Below are positions 34,918 through 43,739 of a stretch of DNA of 64,000 bases, in pieces. Position 1 is the stretch's first letter. Every line of letters begins with the position of its first letter. Source of the stretch: CBDCKN01 sp965219035 (GTDB taxonomy: Bacteria > Gemmatimonadota > Gemmatimonadetes > Longimicrobiales > Gaopeijiaceae). A program made the translations under genes and the position numbers. The DNA lies in contig CBDCMR010000003.1 in the NCBI GenBank assembly GCA_965219035.1, forward strand, positions 434,001-498,000, read 5' to 3'. The notes under the pieces are model-generated. The model was not told the origin of the DNA and did not search any database. It saw nothing but the letters and a program-made list of their open reading frames with translations.

Positions 34918-36951
34918 TCAGGGCTGCGTGGTCCCTGCCTCCATCAGGTAATCCCAATGCTCGCTGGCCCGGCCCAGAATTGGCGCCAGGTCTTCGGCGA
35001 GCAGGTAGCCTTCGTCGAGGAGTCGGAGCGCCGCTTCCGACACGAGGCCCACGTACTGCGCGCGGCTGCGATAGCGTTCCTCGATGGCACGTCTCGGATC
35101 GCGGCTCTGCTGCCGGTCGACGGTGGTTCGCGGGAACGGAATATAGGACCCCTGCGTGCTGGATAGCACGTCCTCGGGTCCAAACTCGGACCGGAACAGA
35201 TTCCACCCGGTGTAGGTGGCCAGCGGCACCGCGACGCTCGGCATCTTCAGGCCACCCGTTTCGTTGCCGTCGGCATCGACCTGCGGAACCATGATCGGAA
35301 ACGCCGATGCTACCTCCGGAGGCTCGAAGGTGACGATGCCTTTCGTGGCAAACTCAGGACCGTAGTCCACCCGGTAGGCCTTGTGCGGCGCGCCGGGCGG
35401 GCCCACATCAGGCAGCTGCGGGAAGTCCAGCTGTTCGGGGAGCACCAGATCGCCGTCGCTGATTCGCGGGTAGTTGCTCACAGGCGGCGGTGAGTCGTCG
35501 GCGGCCCAGCGGTTCATGGCCAGCAACAGGCTACGCATGAACCAAGAATAGTCATTGGGGTTGCTCAGCTGCTGTCCGCTCCGTTGCACCGGTGGGAAGC
35601 TGCCCGGGCCGTGCTGCCCGCCGGCAAAGGAATAGATGCGCACGTTCTCCATCAGCGGGCTGTCTTCCGTGCCATCGATGGTCGTATGGATCAGCGACGC
35701 CGCGCGTCCCCAGTACTCGTACGACGAGTTCGTGTAGAAGATCTTCGGCATGAACGCCGGCTCCACGCGGGTCAGTAGCCCATCCCGCATACCGGTCTCG
35801 GAGTCGGTCTGTTCGACGTCCGTGAACGGGAAGATGTCGGTCGGGTACAGCTTGTTCAGGTACGGATGGCCGTCGCGGGACGGCTGGGCGAACCGGTGGT
35901 TGAAGCTGCCGCGGCCGCCACCGGCGACGTGCGAGATGACGCCGTCGAACGCCTTGCGGTGCTCCTCGGTTTCGTTGAATCCGTAGAACAGGAACGTCCG
36001 CAGGAACCGGCCGCTCTGCGAGATCCCGAACGCCAGCGCGCGGTCGATGGCGCCGGCCGGGATGGATAGCTCTTCCGCGGCGCCATACTTGAGCCGGGAC
36101 ACCACGTCGCGGATGGCTGCCGGACCCAGGCCGACTACCGGCGGATCCTGCGCCTTGTAGATGATGTCGTAGAGCTTGTGGGGTTCGAATCCGCCCTCCA
36201 GGTAGACGCGGGTCCGGTCCGGCACGACCTGCCCGTTCTCCAGGCGCGCGAACCTCCACTGACTCCGGGGAACCACGCGGCGCTGTCCGCCCACCGCATC
36301 ACGCAGCGTCATGATGTTCGCCGGATCGGATGGGTCGGCGACCGCGTAGGCGACATGGCTCCGGTCTGCCAGGGATCGGTCGAACTCTCGTTCCCGCACG
36401 ACGACTTCGCTTCGGACCAGCCCCTCGATCGCGGTCGCGCCGTCGGTTGCCACGGGGGTGTACAGCCGCACGAGCCCGTCCCGATGCGGCGGGTCGAATT
36501 GCCAGCCCAGCCAGAGCAGCGTGAAACCGTTGCGCAGGAGGAGGCCGTCGCCCATCTCTTCTTCGGTCTGCGGGTCCAGGCTCCCGGCGCCGCGATTGAA
36601 GTAGCGCAGCATCGCCTTCCCGCCGCGATTCGATACTTCGTACAGAACGGTGCCGTTGCCGCGCTCCACATACTTGGGCTTGATCAAGAAGAAGTCGGAG
36701 TGAAACTCGACCAGGCCGTCGGCATTCCTGGGCGCGAGCGCGATGTCGGTGATGATCCGGTTGGCCGAATTGTCTGGGTCGACCGCGAAGTAGATCGTGC
36801 CGACCAGTTTTTCGTACGGCCCGGCCAATCCGAACCACTTGCCGTCGGCCAGATCCACCCTGTACCGCACTTCGATCCGCACGACTTCCGCATCTGCGGT
36901 CGACGCGACCAGGCACAACACGGTCAGAAGAGTTGCGATCATCCGAGTCAT
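34918..36951 (-). CDS. Secreted alpha/beta hydrolase (Abhydrolase_10-type)
   Basis: The ATG at 36951 is preceded by AGGAGG with optimal spacing; a longer frame from 36999 lacks this. The 677-residue product has a signal peptide (MTRMIATLLTVLCLVASTADA), a beta-rich N-terminal half and a hydrolase core with nucleophile-like FGISQSGRFLRTF and HVAGGGRGSFNHRFAQ. The family contains uncharacterised esterase-like proteins. It is the only gene in module B, between two tRNA-Lys fragments, and is transcribed away from the next fragment. The substrate is unknown. Confidence 0.8.
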   Translation of the reverse strand: MTRMIATLLTVLCLVASTADAEVVRIEVRYRVDLADGKWFGLAGPYEKLVGTIYFAVDPDNSANRIITDIALAPRNADGLVEFHSDFFLIKPKYVERGNGTVLYEVSNRGGKAMLRYFNRGAGSLDPQTEEEMGDGLLLRNGFTLLWLGWQFDPPHRDGLVRLYTPVATDGATAIEGLVRSEVVVREREFDRSLADRSHVAYAVADPSDPANIMTLRDAVGGQRRVVPRSQWRFARLENGQVVPDRTRVYLEGGFEPHKLYDIIYKAQDPPVVGLGPAAIRDVVSRLKYGAAEELSIPAGAIDRALAFGISQSGRFLRTFLFYGFNETEEHRKAFDGVISHVAGGGRGSFNHRFAQPSRDGHPYLNKLYPTDIFPFTDVEQTDSETGMRDGLLTRVEPAFMPKIFYTNSSYEYWGRAASLIHTTIDGTEDSPLMENVRIYSFAGGQHGPGSFPPVQRSGQQLSNPNDYSWFMRSLLLAMNRWAADDSPPPVSNYPRISDGDLVLPEQLDFPQLPDVGPPGAPHKAYRVDYGPEFATKGIVTFEPPEVASAFPIMVPQVDADGNETGGLKMPSVAVPLATYTGWNLFRSEFGPEDVLSSTQGSYIPFPRTTVDRQQSRDPRRAIEERYRSRAQYVGLVSEAALRLLDEGYLLAEDLAPILGRASEHWDYLMEAGTTQP

Positions 36952-37034
36952 GTGTCCTCCTGCGCTGCCTACCGATTCTGCATTTCTGCTGCGCGCCACG
37001 ATGCATGCAGCACACGCAGTGTGCGACTACGATG

Positions 37035-37064
37035 CTGACCGCGCCAGCGGCATGCTGCGGTCAG
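37035..37064. repeat. Inverted repeat entering tRNA fragment copy 2
   Basis: CTGACCGC (37035-37042) and GCGGTCAG (37057-37064) are perfect inverted copies, and the second overlaps the start of the tRNA fragment. It may be part of a recombination core or a chance feature. Confidence 0.5.
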
Positions 37065-37107
37065 ACTTTTAATCCGTAGGCCGTGGGTTCGAGACCCACC
37101 CGGCTCA
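37062..37107 (+). repeat. Partial tRNA-Lys, 3' half, copy 2
   Basis: 46 bp equivalent to copy 1, with the anticodon loop CTTTTAA intact and the T arm GTGGG/CCCAC. It is followed by a decayed tRNA terminator (CGGAAGCC/GGCTTCCG). The upstream paired sites of the other two att regions are not found here, so this boundary is older or of another element type. Confidence 0.88.
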
Positions 37108-37280
37108 CTGGGCGGAAGCCTAGAGTAGCACCTGGGCTTCCGGCTTCGCGGCGAACCAGTGTGCGGGCGTTAGCCCTGGAACGCGTAGCGACCGCGTCTA
37201 CCCACCCTCGCCGAGCCCGGCGGGGCAGCCGCGCTGGGCTTGTTTCAGTTCGGCCCTTAGAAAGCGTTACGACGCGTACG

Positions 37281-37847
37281 TCAGTGGGGGTAACCTGGAA
37301 GCCTCGGCATCCCGGGCTTCCAATCCGGTAGGGGAGCCCAGTTATCACGATTTGGCATCTCCACCATCGGCAGACTCTCGGCGTCCATTACCGCTTCCTC
37401 CGCGATGACACCGTTTAGGTAGAGCAGATAGGCCGTCAACGCGTAGACCTCATCGGCGGTGAGGGTTCCCTCTGAACCCAGAGGCATGCCGCGATTGATG
37501 AAATCCCATACCGTCGTCGCGTACGGCGAGCGGATCGGCAGTATTCGCCCCAATGACCAGGGGTCGGCGTCTGGTTCCGCTTCGCGTCTTATCAACCTGG
37601 GAGCGGGTTCCCCTACCCCTGCCATCCCGTGGCATCCGACGCACGCTTTCCGCAGATAAACCAGCGCGCCTTCCTCGGCCGTTCCGCGCCCCGGCGGGAG
37701 TTCCTCTCCCGTGGGACTGATGGAGATATCCCAGGCACGGATTTCTTCTGGAGTCGGGGTCCTTCCCACACCATAGGTGGGCGACTGCGCCAGCGCGGAG
37801 CCTGCCCCTACGAGCATCAGAAACGGGAGAAGCCTAAGAGATCGCAT
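37281..37847 (-). CDS. Periplasmic monohaem cytochrome c, probable partner of the molybdoenzyme
   Basis: 188 residues with a signal peptide (1-20, ending SALA) and one haem site CVGCH (69-73). GRTPTPEEIRAWDISISPTG resembles the start of SoxD/SorB-type cytochromes. The start overlaps the corrected end of the SoxC-like gene, so the two are translationally coupled. The likely role is to accept electrons from sulfite or a related substrate and pass them to the respiratory chain. Confidence 0.8.
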   Translation of the reverse strand: MRSLRLLPFLMLVGAGSALAQSPTYGVGRTPTPEEIRAWDISISPTGEELPPGRGTAEEGALVYLRKACVGCHGMAGVGEPAPRLIRREAEPDADPWSLGRILPIRSPYATTVWDFINRGMPLGSEGTLTADEVYALTAYLLYLNGVIAEEAVMDAESLPMVEMPNRDNWAPLPDWKPGMPRLPGYPH

Positions 37848-39092
37848 TGTGCACGCTCTCGTCGCTCGCGATCCTCCACGGCTGAATGGAATTGTCCAGG
37901 CCTCTCACACGGCCGACCACCCGTCGATCTGGTTGACCTGGCCCACTTCGTCCGTGCAGCGCGACATGAGCACGGCCTCTGTTCCGTCCCAAGTCCAGTT
38001 GAAGCTGAACCGCGTATGCGCCATGCGATGTGCCGTCCCGCGAATTTCGGCGTCCATCCAGGTCTCGCCATCGTCGGTGGATACGTCCACCCTGCCAACG
38101 GCTCCCCCACCGGACCAGGCCAAGCCGCTGATCTCGTAGAATCCCTTGCCGGGCAGCTGTTGACCCCCGGACGGGTAAGTGATGACCGATTTCGGTCCGA
38201 TCTGCAAACTCAGCGCAGCGTCGTCGGGGTCCTGACGAAGATGCCCGTAGTCGTTGTATGTCATGTAGAACCGGTCGACCACCTTGATTCGCCTCAGCCA
38301 CTTCACGTTGAGGATTCCTTCGAAGCCGGGAACCACTATCCGCAGCGGGAAGCCTTGCTGGGGACGTAACGCCTCGCCGTTCATGGCGTAGGCCACCAGG
38401 GTGTCATCCATCGCCTTCGCCATCGGAATGCTCGACGCCCCTTTTACCTCCTCCACCCCTTCCGCCACGATCCACGTCCCCCCGTCTTGCACGCCCGCCT
38501 CCTCGAGCAGCGTACGCAGGAGCACTCCGGTCCATTCGGCGCAACTGGTCATCCCGTGCGTTTCCTGCACCGTCGTGTGCCGGCGATTCGCACGGTTCCC
38601 GGCGCACTCGAGGAAATGAAGGCGGGTCACAGACGGGAGACGCTTCAACTCCTCCATGGTGAAGATCAGCGGACGATCCACCAGGCCGTGGATCATGAGA
38701 CGATGCTCCGCGGGATCGATGTCCGGAACGAAGGAGCCCCGGGTGGTCCCGACATAGTGGAGCGCGGATGGCGTGATCACCCCCACCGAATCCTGAAGCG
38801 GGGCCGCAACATGAAAGACGAGCCCAAACTCATCGGGCGACGGCCTGCCGCCGTGTGGTATACGTTTCGACGTCACGAAACGGGAGCGCTGGCCATAGGC
38901 GATCAGCTCATCAGTCGAATAGTTCGGGGCCTCTTGGGACTGTTCCTCGACAGACTGGGACTGTTCCTCGACAGACTGTCCAGACGCTGCTGCCTCGCGG
39001 ATCGCGGGCGCAGCTGCTCCCAAGGTCAAACCACCGGCCACCACGGCCCCGCGTTTAAGGAATACCCTTCGATCAGTTCGTTCCGAACTCAT
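37834..39092 (-). CDS. SoxC/SorA-like molybdopterin sulfite dehydrogenase, frameshift near the 3' end
   Basis: The protein starts with a Tat signal (DRRVFLKR, Arg8-Arg9). A sulfite-oxidase-fold domain follows, with the Mo-ligand Cys in LHFLECAGNRANRR and TSCAEWTGV, and then a dimerisation domain (GRVDVSTDDGETWMDAEIRG). The long frame stops at 37905 after GWSAV. The next frame supplies the expected family end, RGLDNSIQPWRIASDESVH, to a stop at 37834 that overlaps the cytochrome start. One base therefore seems missing near 37905-37925. The paired genes form module C of the tRNA-Lys array. Sulfite is the expected substrate; other S-compounds are possible. Confidence 0.8.
38936..38977 (-). repeat. 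Exact 21-bp tandem duplication in the SoxC-like linker
   Basis: Two identical copies encode SVEEQSQ-SVEEQSQ between the Tat signal and the mature enzyme. This is an in-frame, apparently recent duplication. Confidence 0.9.
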
Positions 39093-39218
39093 GGGTCTCT
39101 CCTTTGCAGATGAGGTTACCCGGACATCGTTTCCCGTCCATCGAGATTATACGCCAAGGATAGTTAAACCAAAAGCCCTTTGACGGGTCGGGACAACGTG
39201 ATCGCTTGAGACGGTCTT

Positions 39219-39400
39219 GGGACCCCAAACGGGGCCCCAAACTCCCCGAAACTGGTCGAATCTCATAACCTCGAGACAGAACAACCGACCCCCTAACACC
39301 CCAACTCGCAGCTACTTAGACTGCCTCACGGGCACTCTGTGTATAAGATGCGATCGAACTTTTAATCCGTAGGTCGTGGGTTCGAGACCCACCCGGCTCA
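39219..39400. repeat. Right end of module C: paired sites plus tRNA-Lys 3' half, copy 3 (att-like)
   Basis: GGGACCCCAA (39219), GGGGCCCCAA (39231) and ccccgaaactggtcgaatct (39244-39263) are followed at 39355-39400 by the third 46-bp tRNA-Lys fragment. Spacings equal those at 34617-34798. The fragment ends exactly where the dioxygenase stop codon begins (39401). By the usual logic of tRNA integration this distal copy should be the original chromosomal tRNA end. Confidence 0.82.
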
Positions 39401-40411
39401 CTACATCACACTCCGCCGGAGCTCGGGAAACACCTTCGAGACCTTGCCCAGGACGTAGTCGCCGTAGGTGCCTTCGAAATCGTGCACGCTGGCATGGTCC
39501 CAGCGCTCGTCCTTGTCGTCCTCCAGAAGGGGCACGCTACTCAGATCGATGGCGTCGACGTGCGCGTCGAAGCCGGGGTCGAAGAAGAATGGGAACGACA
39601 GCCGGCTTCGTCCGGACACGTTCTGCACCCGGTGGGGCGTGGACCGGTAGAGCCCGCGGGTCAGGCGGTCCAGCATGTCGCCGACGTTGCACACGAACGA
39701 GTCTGGCACGGGAGGGGCGTCGATCCACCGTGACCCTGTATTGATCTGGAGCCCGCCCACGTCGTCCTGCTTTAGGATGGTGAGCACACCATAATCGGTG
39801 TGCTCACCGACGCCCCACTGCTCCTCTGCCTCCGGTTTCACTTTGACCGGCGGGTAGTGGAAGATGCGGAACAGGGTGAGGGGATCCGCCATGTACCGCT
39901 CCCGGAAATAGCTCGACTCCAGGCCCAAGCTCAGCGCCATACCCCTCATGAGCGCATGACCCAGATCCGTCAGGGCCGCCATGTACTCCAGGATCGTGTT
40001 GCCGAAGCCCGGAATCCCCACCGGAAAGAGGTTCGACCCATGTAGGGGGAGGCACGCACGCACGCGAGGATCGTCCTGACTCAGCTCCAACCCGAAGTAG
40101 AGTCCCTCCTTGACGTCGGGTTTGCCCGAGGTGAGCTCGTCACCTACCGGGAAGTAGCCTCGCCGGGCCTTGCCAGCGAGGGCCATCCGGATCTCAAGCT
40201 TCGTCTCCAGATCCTGTGCGAAGAAGGCGTGGCCGAGCTCCTCGAGCCGCTGGTGGAGGTCCTCGCCGACGCCGTGCCCGATCACGTAGAAGAAGCCATT
40301 CGCCCTGCAGGCCTGCCCCATGCTGGCTGCCACCGCCTCCTGGTCGCCGGCGTCGGCCACAAGGGAAGCGACGTCTATGATGGGGACCTCGGAGGTCGGG
40401 TCGTGCGTCAT
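39401..40411 (-). CDS. 2-oxoglutarate/Fe(II) dioxygenase, isopenicillin-N-synthase family
   Basis: Start ATG 40411 (MTHDPTSEVPIIDVASL); 336 residues. The N-terminal DIOX_N segment (CRANGFFYVIGHGV) is followed by the 2OG oxygenase core with GVGEHTDYG (HxD), the distal His in TPHRV, and 2OG-binding Arg in GRSRLSFPFF. Bacterial members hydroxylate or desaturate varied small molecules; the substrate is not evident. The stop codon abuts tRNA fragment 3. Confidence 0.88.
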   Translation of the reverse strand: MTHDPTSEVPIIDVASLVADAGDQEAVAASMGQACRANGFFYVIGHGVGEDLHQRLEELGHAFFAQDLETKLEIRMALAGKARRGYFPVGDELTSGKPDVKEGLYFGLELSQDDPRVRACLPLHGSNLFPVGIPGFGNTILEYMAALTDLGHALMRGMALSLGLESSYFRERYMADPLTLFRIFHYPPVKVKPEAEEQWGVGEHTDYGVLTILKQDDVGGLQINTGSRWIDAPPVPDSFVCNVGDMLDRLTRGLYRSTPHRVQNVSGRSRLSFPFFFDPGFDAHVDAIDLSSVPLLEDDKDERWDHASVHDFEGTYGDYVLGKVSKVFPELRRSVM

Positions 40412-40735
40412 GGATGCCTCCGGGTGGCGGGGCGGTCGTCGTCCGGGCAAGGCGGGGTCGGATAGTCCTGAGACCCGCCGGAGCCGGAAGGACCACCGTA
40501 GGTCAGGACCGCCGGGCGAGCAAGGAGGCGGCCGCTTCTTCCAGATGTGTCCCATGCCCTCTACGTGCCCGGCATGACTAGGAAGCTCTTCACGATAGAC
40601 GAGTACGTGCGCTGGTCCGACGCGGACCCCCCCGCATCACTCCGGACTACGTGGACGCATTGGGTCTGGAGCTCGTGGCCGGAGGCCGGTTCACGATCGC
40701 AGACACAGACGACGTACCTCAAGTTCGGCGTCGCA
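40412..40735. other. Gap with possible gene remnant
   Basis: 324 bp between two minus-strand genes. On the plus strand, MTRKLFTIDEYVRWSDAD (from 40562) and, in another frame, TPDYVDALGLELVAGG look protein-like, as if from one broken gene. The match is too short to name. Otherwise nothing is recognised. Confidence 0.3.
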
Positions 40736-43624
40736 TCAACGACGCTCGAGGGACGCCACGAGCACCTGGCCCAGGGAGAGGGCCGGCCGCCGGGCCCCGT
40801 GCGCGATCTGATGCCGGCAGCTCGTGCCGGCCGCCACAATCCAGGTGTCGGACCCGGCTTTGCGAATGGCCGGGAGCAGATCGAGCTCGGCCATGGCCAT
40901 GGACACCTCGTAGTGCTCGGCCTCGTAGCCGAACGCCCCGGCCATCCCGCAGCACCCCGCCTTGACCGTCTCGACCTCCAGCCCGGGGATCCATCGGAGG
41001 ACCGTCTCCGTAGTCCCCTCACGGCCCAGCGCCTTCTGGTGACAGTGGGTGTGCACGAGGACCCTCCGGGCGTCCACCGCACCGAGGTCGAGGTGGGCGC
41101 GTTCCACGGCTCTCTCGGCGGCCAAGAACTCGTCAAGGAGGAATGCCTGCTCCGCCAGTCTCGTGCTTTCCTCCCCGGGGAGCAGGTCCGGGAACTCATC
41201 CCGGAGCGTGAGGAGGCATGAAGGCTCGAGGCCGACGACGGGGACGCCACGTTCCGCCCAAGGACCGAGGGCGTTCAGAAGGCGCCGGGCCTCGTGGCGG
41301 GCCTCTTCAACTTGGCCAGCGTTCAGGAACGTGCGACCGCAGCAGGGTGGGCGTCCGGGAAGAATGGGCCCGCGGACCCGATACCCGGCGGCCTCGAGGA
41401 CCTGTACGGCCGTACGTACGTTCTCAGGCTCGAAGTACGTATTGAACGTGTCGACCCAGAGGACGACCTCTCGGCCACCACCCGCGGTTATCGGATCGCC
41501 GTCCGGGCCTCGAAAGACGTCTCGGCGCCAACGCGGACGTTCCCGGCGCGCCGAGAGGCCGAGCAGCCGCTCGCCGGCTCGTGCCAGCAGTCCTCCGGGA
41601 CGGCCCAGGTTGGCCAGCTCCGGCAGCCGTGCAGCCCACGGGGCGTAGCGTGGGAGCCACGCCACCAGGCGCTCGCGAAGGGGAAGCCCGTGCCGGCGGT
41701 GGTAGTGGCCGAGGAACTCCGTTTTCATGCGAGCCACGTCCACCCCGGTGGGACACTCCTTCCGGCACGCCTTGCACCCGACACAGAGGGCCACCGTCTC
41801 GTACATGTCGGCGGAGGTGAGGGCGTCCGGGCCCAATTGCCCGGTGAGGGCCAACCGCAGCGTGTTCGCCCGTCCTCGGGTGCTGTGGCGCTCGTCTTGG
41901 GTCGCCCGGAAGGAGGGGCACATGACCCCCGGGTCCCGCTTGCGACAGGCCCCGTTGTTGTTGCACATCTCGATGGCGCCGGCCCACCCGCCCCACGCAG
42001 ACCAGTCCATGAACGTCTCGACGGGAAGCGACACGTAACCCGCCCTGAAGCGCAGAAGGGTGCGGTCGTCCATGCGGATCGGGTTCACGATCTTCCCGGG
42101 GTTGAGCGTGCCCGAGGGATCGAAGGCCGCCTTGATCTCCTCGAACGCTCGCACCAGCCGGCTCCCCAACATGGGCTCCAGGAACTCGGAGCGCACCAGC
42201 CCGTCCCCATGCTCGCCCGAGTGCGATCCTCCGAACTCCCTCACCAGCTCGTGAGCCTCCTCCGCGATGGCCCGCATCGACTTCAGATCGGCATCCTGCT
42301 TCAGGTTCAGGATCGGGCGAACGTGCAGGCAGCCCACCGACGCGTGGGCATACCATGTGCCGGTGGTTCCGTGGCGGTGGAAGATCTCCTCGAGCCGCGC
42401 CCCGTACGCGGGGAGGTATTCGAGTGGAACCGTGCAGTCCTCGATGAAGGACACAGGCTTCCGGTCGCCCTTCATGGACATGACGACGCTCATGCCGGCT
42501 TTGCGCACGGCCCAGATCCGGCGCTGGAAGTCGGAGGTCTCCGCTCGGACAACCGCGCCCGGGTGGCCCAGATCACCCATGAGCTCTTGGAGTCGGCCCA
42601 GATCGGCGGAGAGCCGACCCTGGTCGGCGCCCGAGAACTCCACCAGGAGCAGGGCGCGTGGCTCGCCCCGGACGAATTCGGTTACGGCGTCTCGCAGATC
42701 GGGGATCTCCCGGGCCAAATCCAGAAGCGTTCCGTCCACGAGCTCTACGGCGGAGGGCTCGAGCTCCACGATCGCGCGCACGGCCTTCAGGGCGCGGTCG
42801 AGATCGGGGAAGGCACACACTCCCAGGACCGTGCCCGAAGGCACGGGAGCGAGCTGTAGCTCGAGGTCGGTGAAGAACGCCAGGGTGCCCTCCGAGCCTA
42901 TCAGGAGCCGCACGATCTCTCCACCTTGCGGGGATATGCGGTCGAGGTTGTAACCCGCGACCCTCCGCATGACCTTGGGGATGCGGAGCTCCAGCTCCCC
43001 CGCCTCGCGCTGCCTCAGGGCGGCCAGGGTGCCGGCGAGCTCGGCTTCGGGCCCGTCCGAGGGCGTCCCGAGACCGAAGCTCACCGGCGTTCCGTCCGAC
43101 AGGAATCCGTCCACCCGACGGACGTTGTCCACCATCATCCCGTACCGGATGGAGCGAGCGCCGGCACTGTTGTTGGCCGCCATGCCGCCCAGGGTGGCCT
43201 GTGCTGCGGTGGCCACGTCCACCGGGAAGAACAGTCCATGGGGTGCAAGCATCCGGTTGAGATCATCCAGAACCACGCCGGGGCGAACCCTGATCGTCTG
43301 CCGATCGGTATCGAGCTTCCCGATGCCGATCAGGTACTTGCTGGTATCCATGACCAGGCCATCCCCGATGGCCTGACCGGACTGGGAGGTGCCGGCGCCG
43401 CGCGGAGTCACTGAAAAGCCGCTCTCGGCCGCGATCTCCAGCGTCCGTGACACGTCGTCCACGGTCCGGGGCACCACGACGCCCACCGGCTCGATCTGGT
43501 AGATGGAGGCGTCGGTGGAGTAGAGACCTCGGCTGAATGGGTCGAAGAGCACATCGCCTTCCAGCTCCCGCCCGAGGCGGGCGGCGAGCGCCGGGTCGCC
43601 GCGGGAACGCGTCGTGCTCGTCAT
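40736..43624 (-). CDS. FAD-linked oxidase fused to Fe-S/CCG domain (D-lactate/2-hydroxyacid dehydrogenase-like)
   Basis: The 962-residue protein has three parts: an FAD-binding type 4 domain (about 30-270, VVVPRTVDDVSRTL and PRGAGTSQSGQA), an FAD-oxidase C-terminal domain (270-540), and a ferredoxin-like domain with CVGCKACRKECPTGVD near 640. Two CCG-type modules (PPCCGRTFLNAG, GCCGMAGAFG) follow. This is the GlcD-GlpC fusion seen in YdiJ-like proteins, which oxidise D-2-hydroxy acids to the quinone pool. The divergent glyoxylate-type aminotransferase suggests a two-carbon or hydroxy-acid route. Confidence 0.88.
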   Translation of the reverse strand: MTSTTRSRGDPALAARLGRELEGDVLFDPFSRGLYSTDASIYQIEPVGVVVPRTVDDVSRTLEIAAESGFSVTPRGAGTSQSGQAIGDGLVMDTSKYLIGIGKLDTDRQTIRVRPGVVLDDLNRMLAPHGLFFPVDVATAAQATLGGMAANNSAGARSIRYGMMVDNVRRVDGFLSDGTPVSFGLGTPSDGPEAELAGTLAALRQREAGELELRIPKVMRRVAGYNLDRISPQGGEIVRLLIGSEGTLAFFTDLELQLAPVPSGTVLGVCAFPDLDRALKAVRAIVELEPSAVELVDGTLLDLAREIPDLRDAVTEFVRGEPRALLLVEFSGADQGRLSADLGRLQELMGDLGHPGAVVRAETSDFQRRIWAVRKAGMSVVMSMKGDRKPVSFIEDCTVPLEYLPAYGARLEEIFHRHGTTGTWYAHASVGCLHVRPILNLKQDADLKSMRAIAEEAHELVREFGGSHSGEHGDGLVRSEFLEPMLGSRLVRAFEEIKAAFDPSGTLNPGKIVNPIRMDDRTLLRFRAGYVSLPVETFMDWSAWGGWAGAIEMCNNNGACRKRDPGVMCPSFRATQDERHSTRGRANTLRLALTGQLGPDALTSADMYETVALCVGCKACRKECPTGVDVARMKTEFLGHYHRRHGLPLRERLVAWLPRYAPWAARLPELANLGRPGGLLARAGERLLGLSARRERPRWRRDVFRGPDGDPITAGGGREVVLWVDTFNTYFEPENVRTAVQVLEAAGYRVRGPILPGRPPCCGRTFLNAGQVEEARHEARRLLNALGPWAERGVPVVGLEPSCLLTLRDEFPDLLPGEESTRLAEQAFLLDEFLAAERAVERAHLDLGAVDARRVLVHTHCHQKALGREGTTETVLRWIPGLEVETVKAGCCGMAGAFGYEAEHYEVSMAMAELDLLPAIRKAGSDTWIVAAGTSCRHQIAHGARRPALSLGQVLVASLERR

Positions 43625-43659
43625 GGCGGGGAAGGTAGCTCCGCACCATTATTTCCGCC

Positions 43660-43701
43660 CTAGTGTTCCGTTGACGACACACACCTTGGCAACGGGACAC
43701 T
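43660..43701. repeat. Dispersed repeat relative (short form) upstream of the aminotransferase
   Basis: CTAGTGTTCCGTTG (43660-43673) and CAACGGGACACT (43690-43701) form an inverted repeat around 16 bases. The ends equal those of the elements at 7.1, 12.6 and 60.9 kb. It lies in the divergent promoter region of the FAD oxidase and aminotransferase genes. Confidence 0.65.
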
Positions 43702-43739
43702 GCGCTCGCGAACCGGTCCTAGTCTCCACGAGTCTACCC

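Noticed and set aside
34900..34940. Possible REP-like hairpin around TTGCGCAACCTTTCAGG near the hydrolase stop
   Set aside because: Only a partial inverted match is visible and no second copy was found in the window.
41294..42859. 521-residue plus-strand ORF opposite the FAD/Fe-S oxidoreductase
   Set aside because: The minus-strand frame has complete domain motifs; the plus frame is a high-GC shadow with no recognisable domain.
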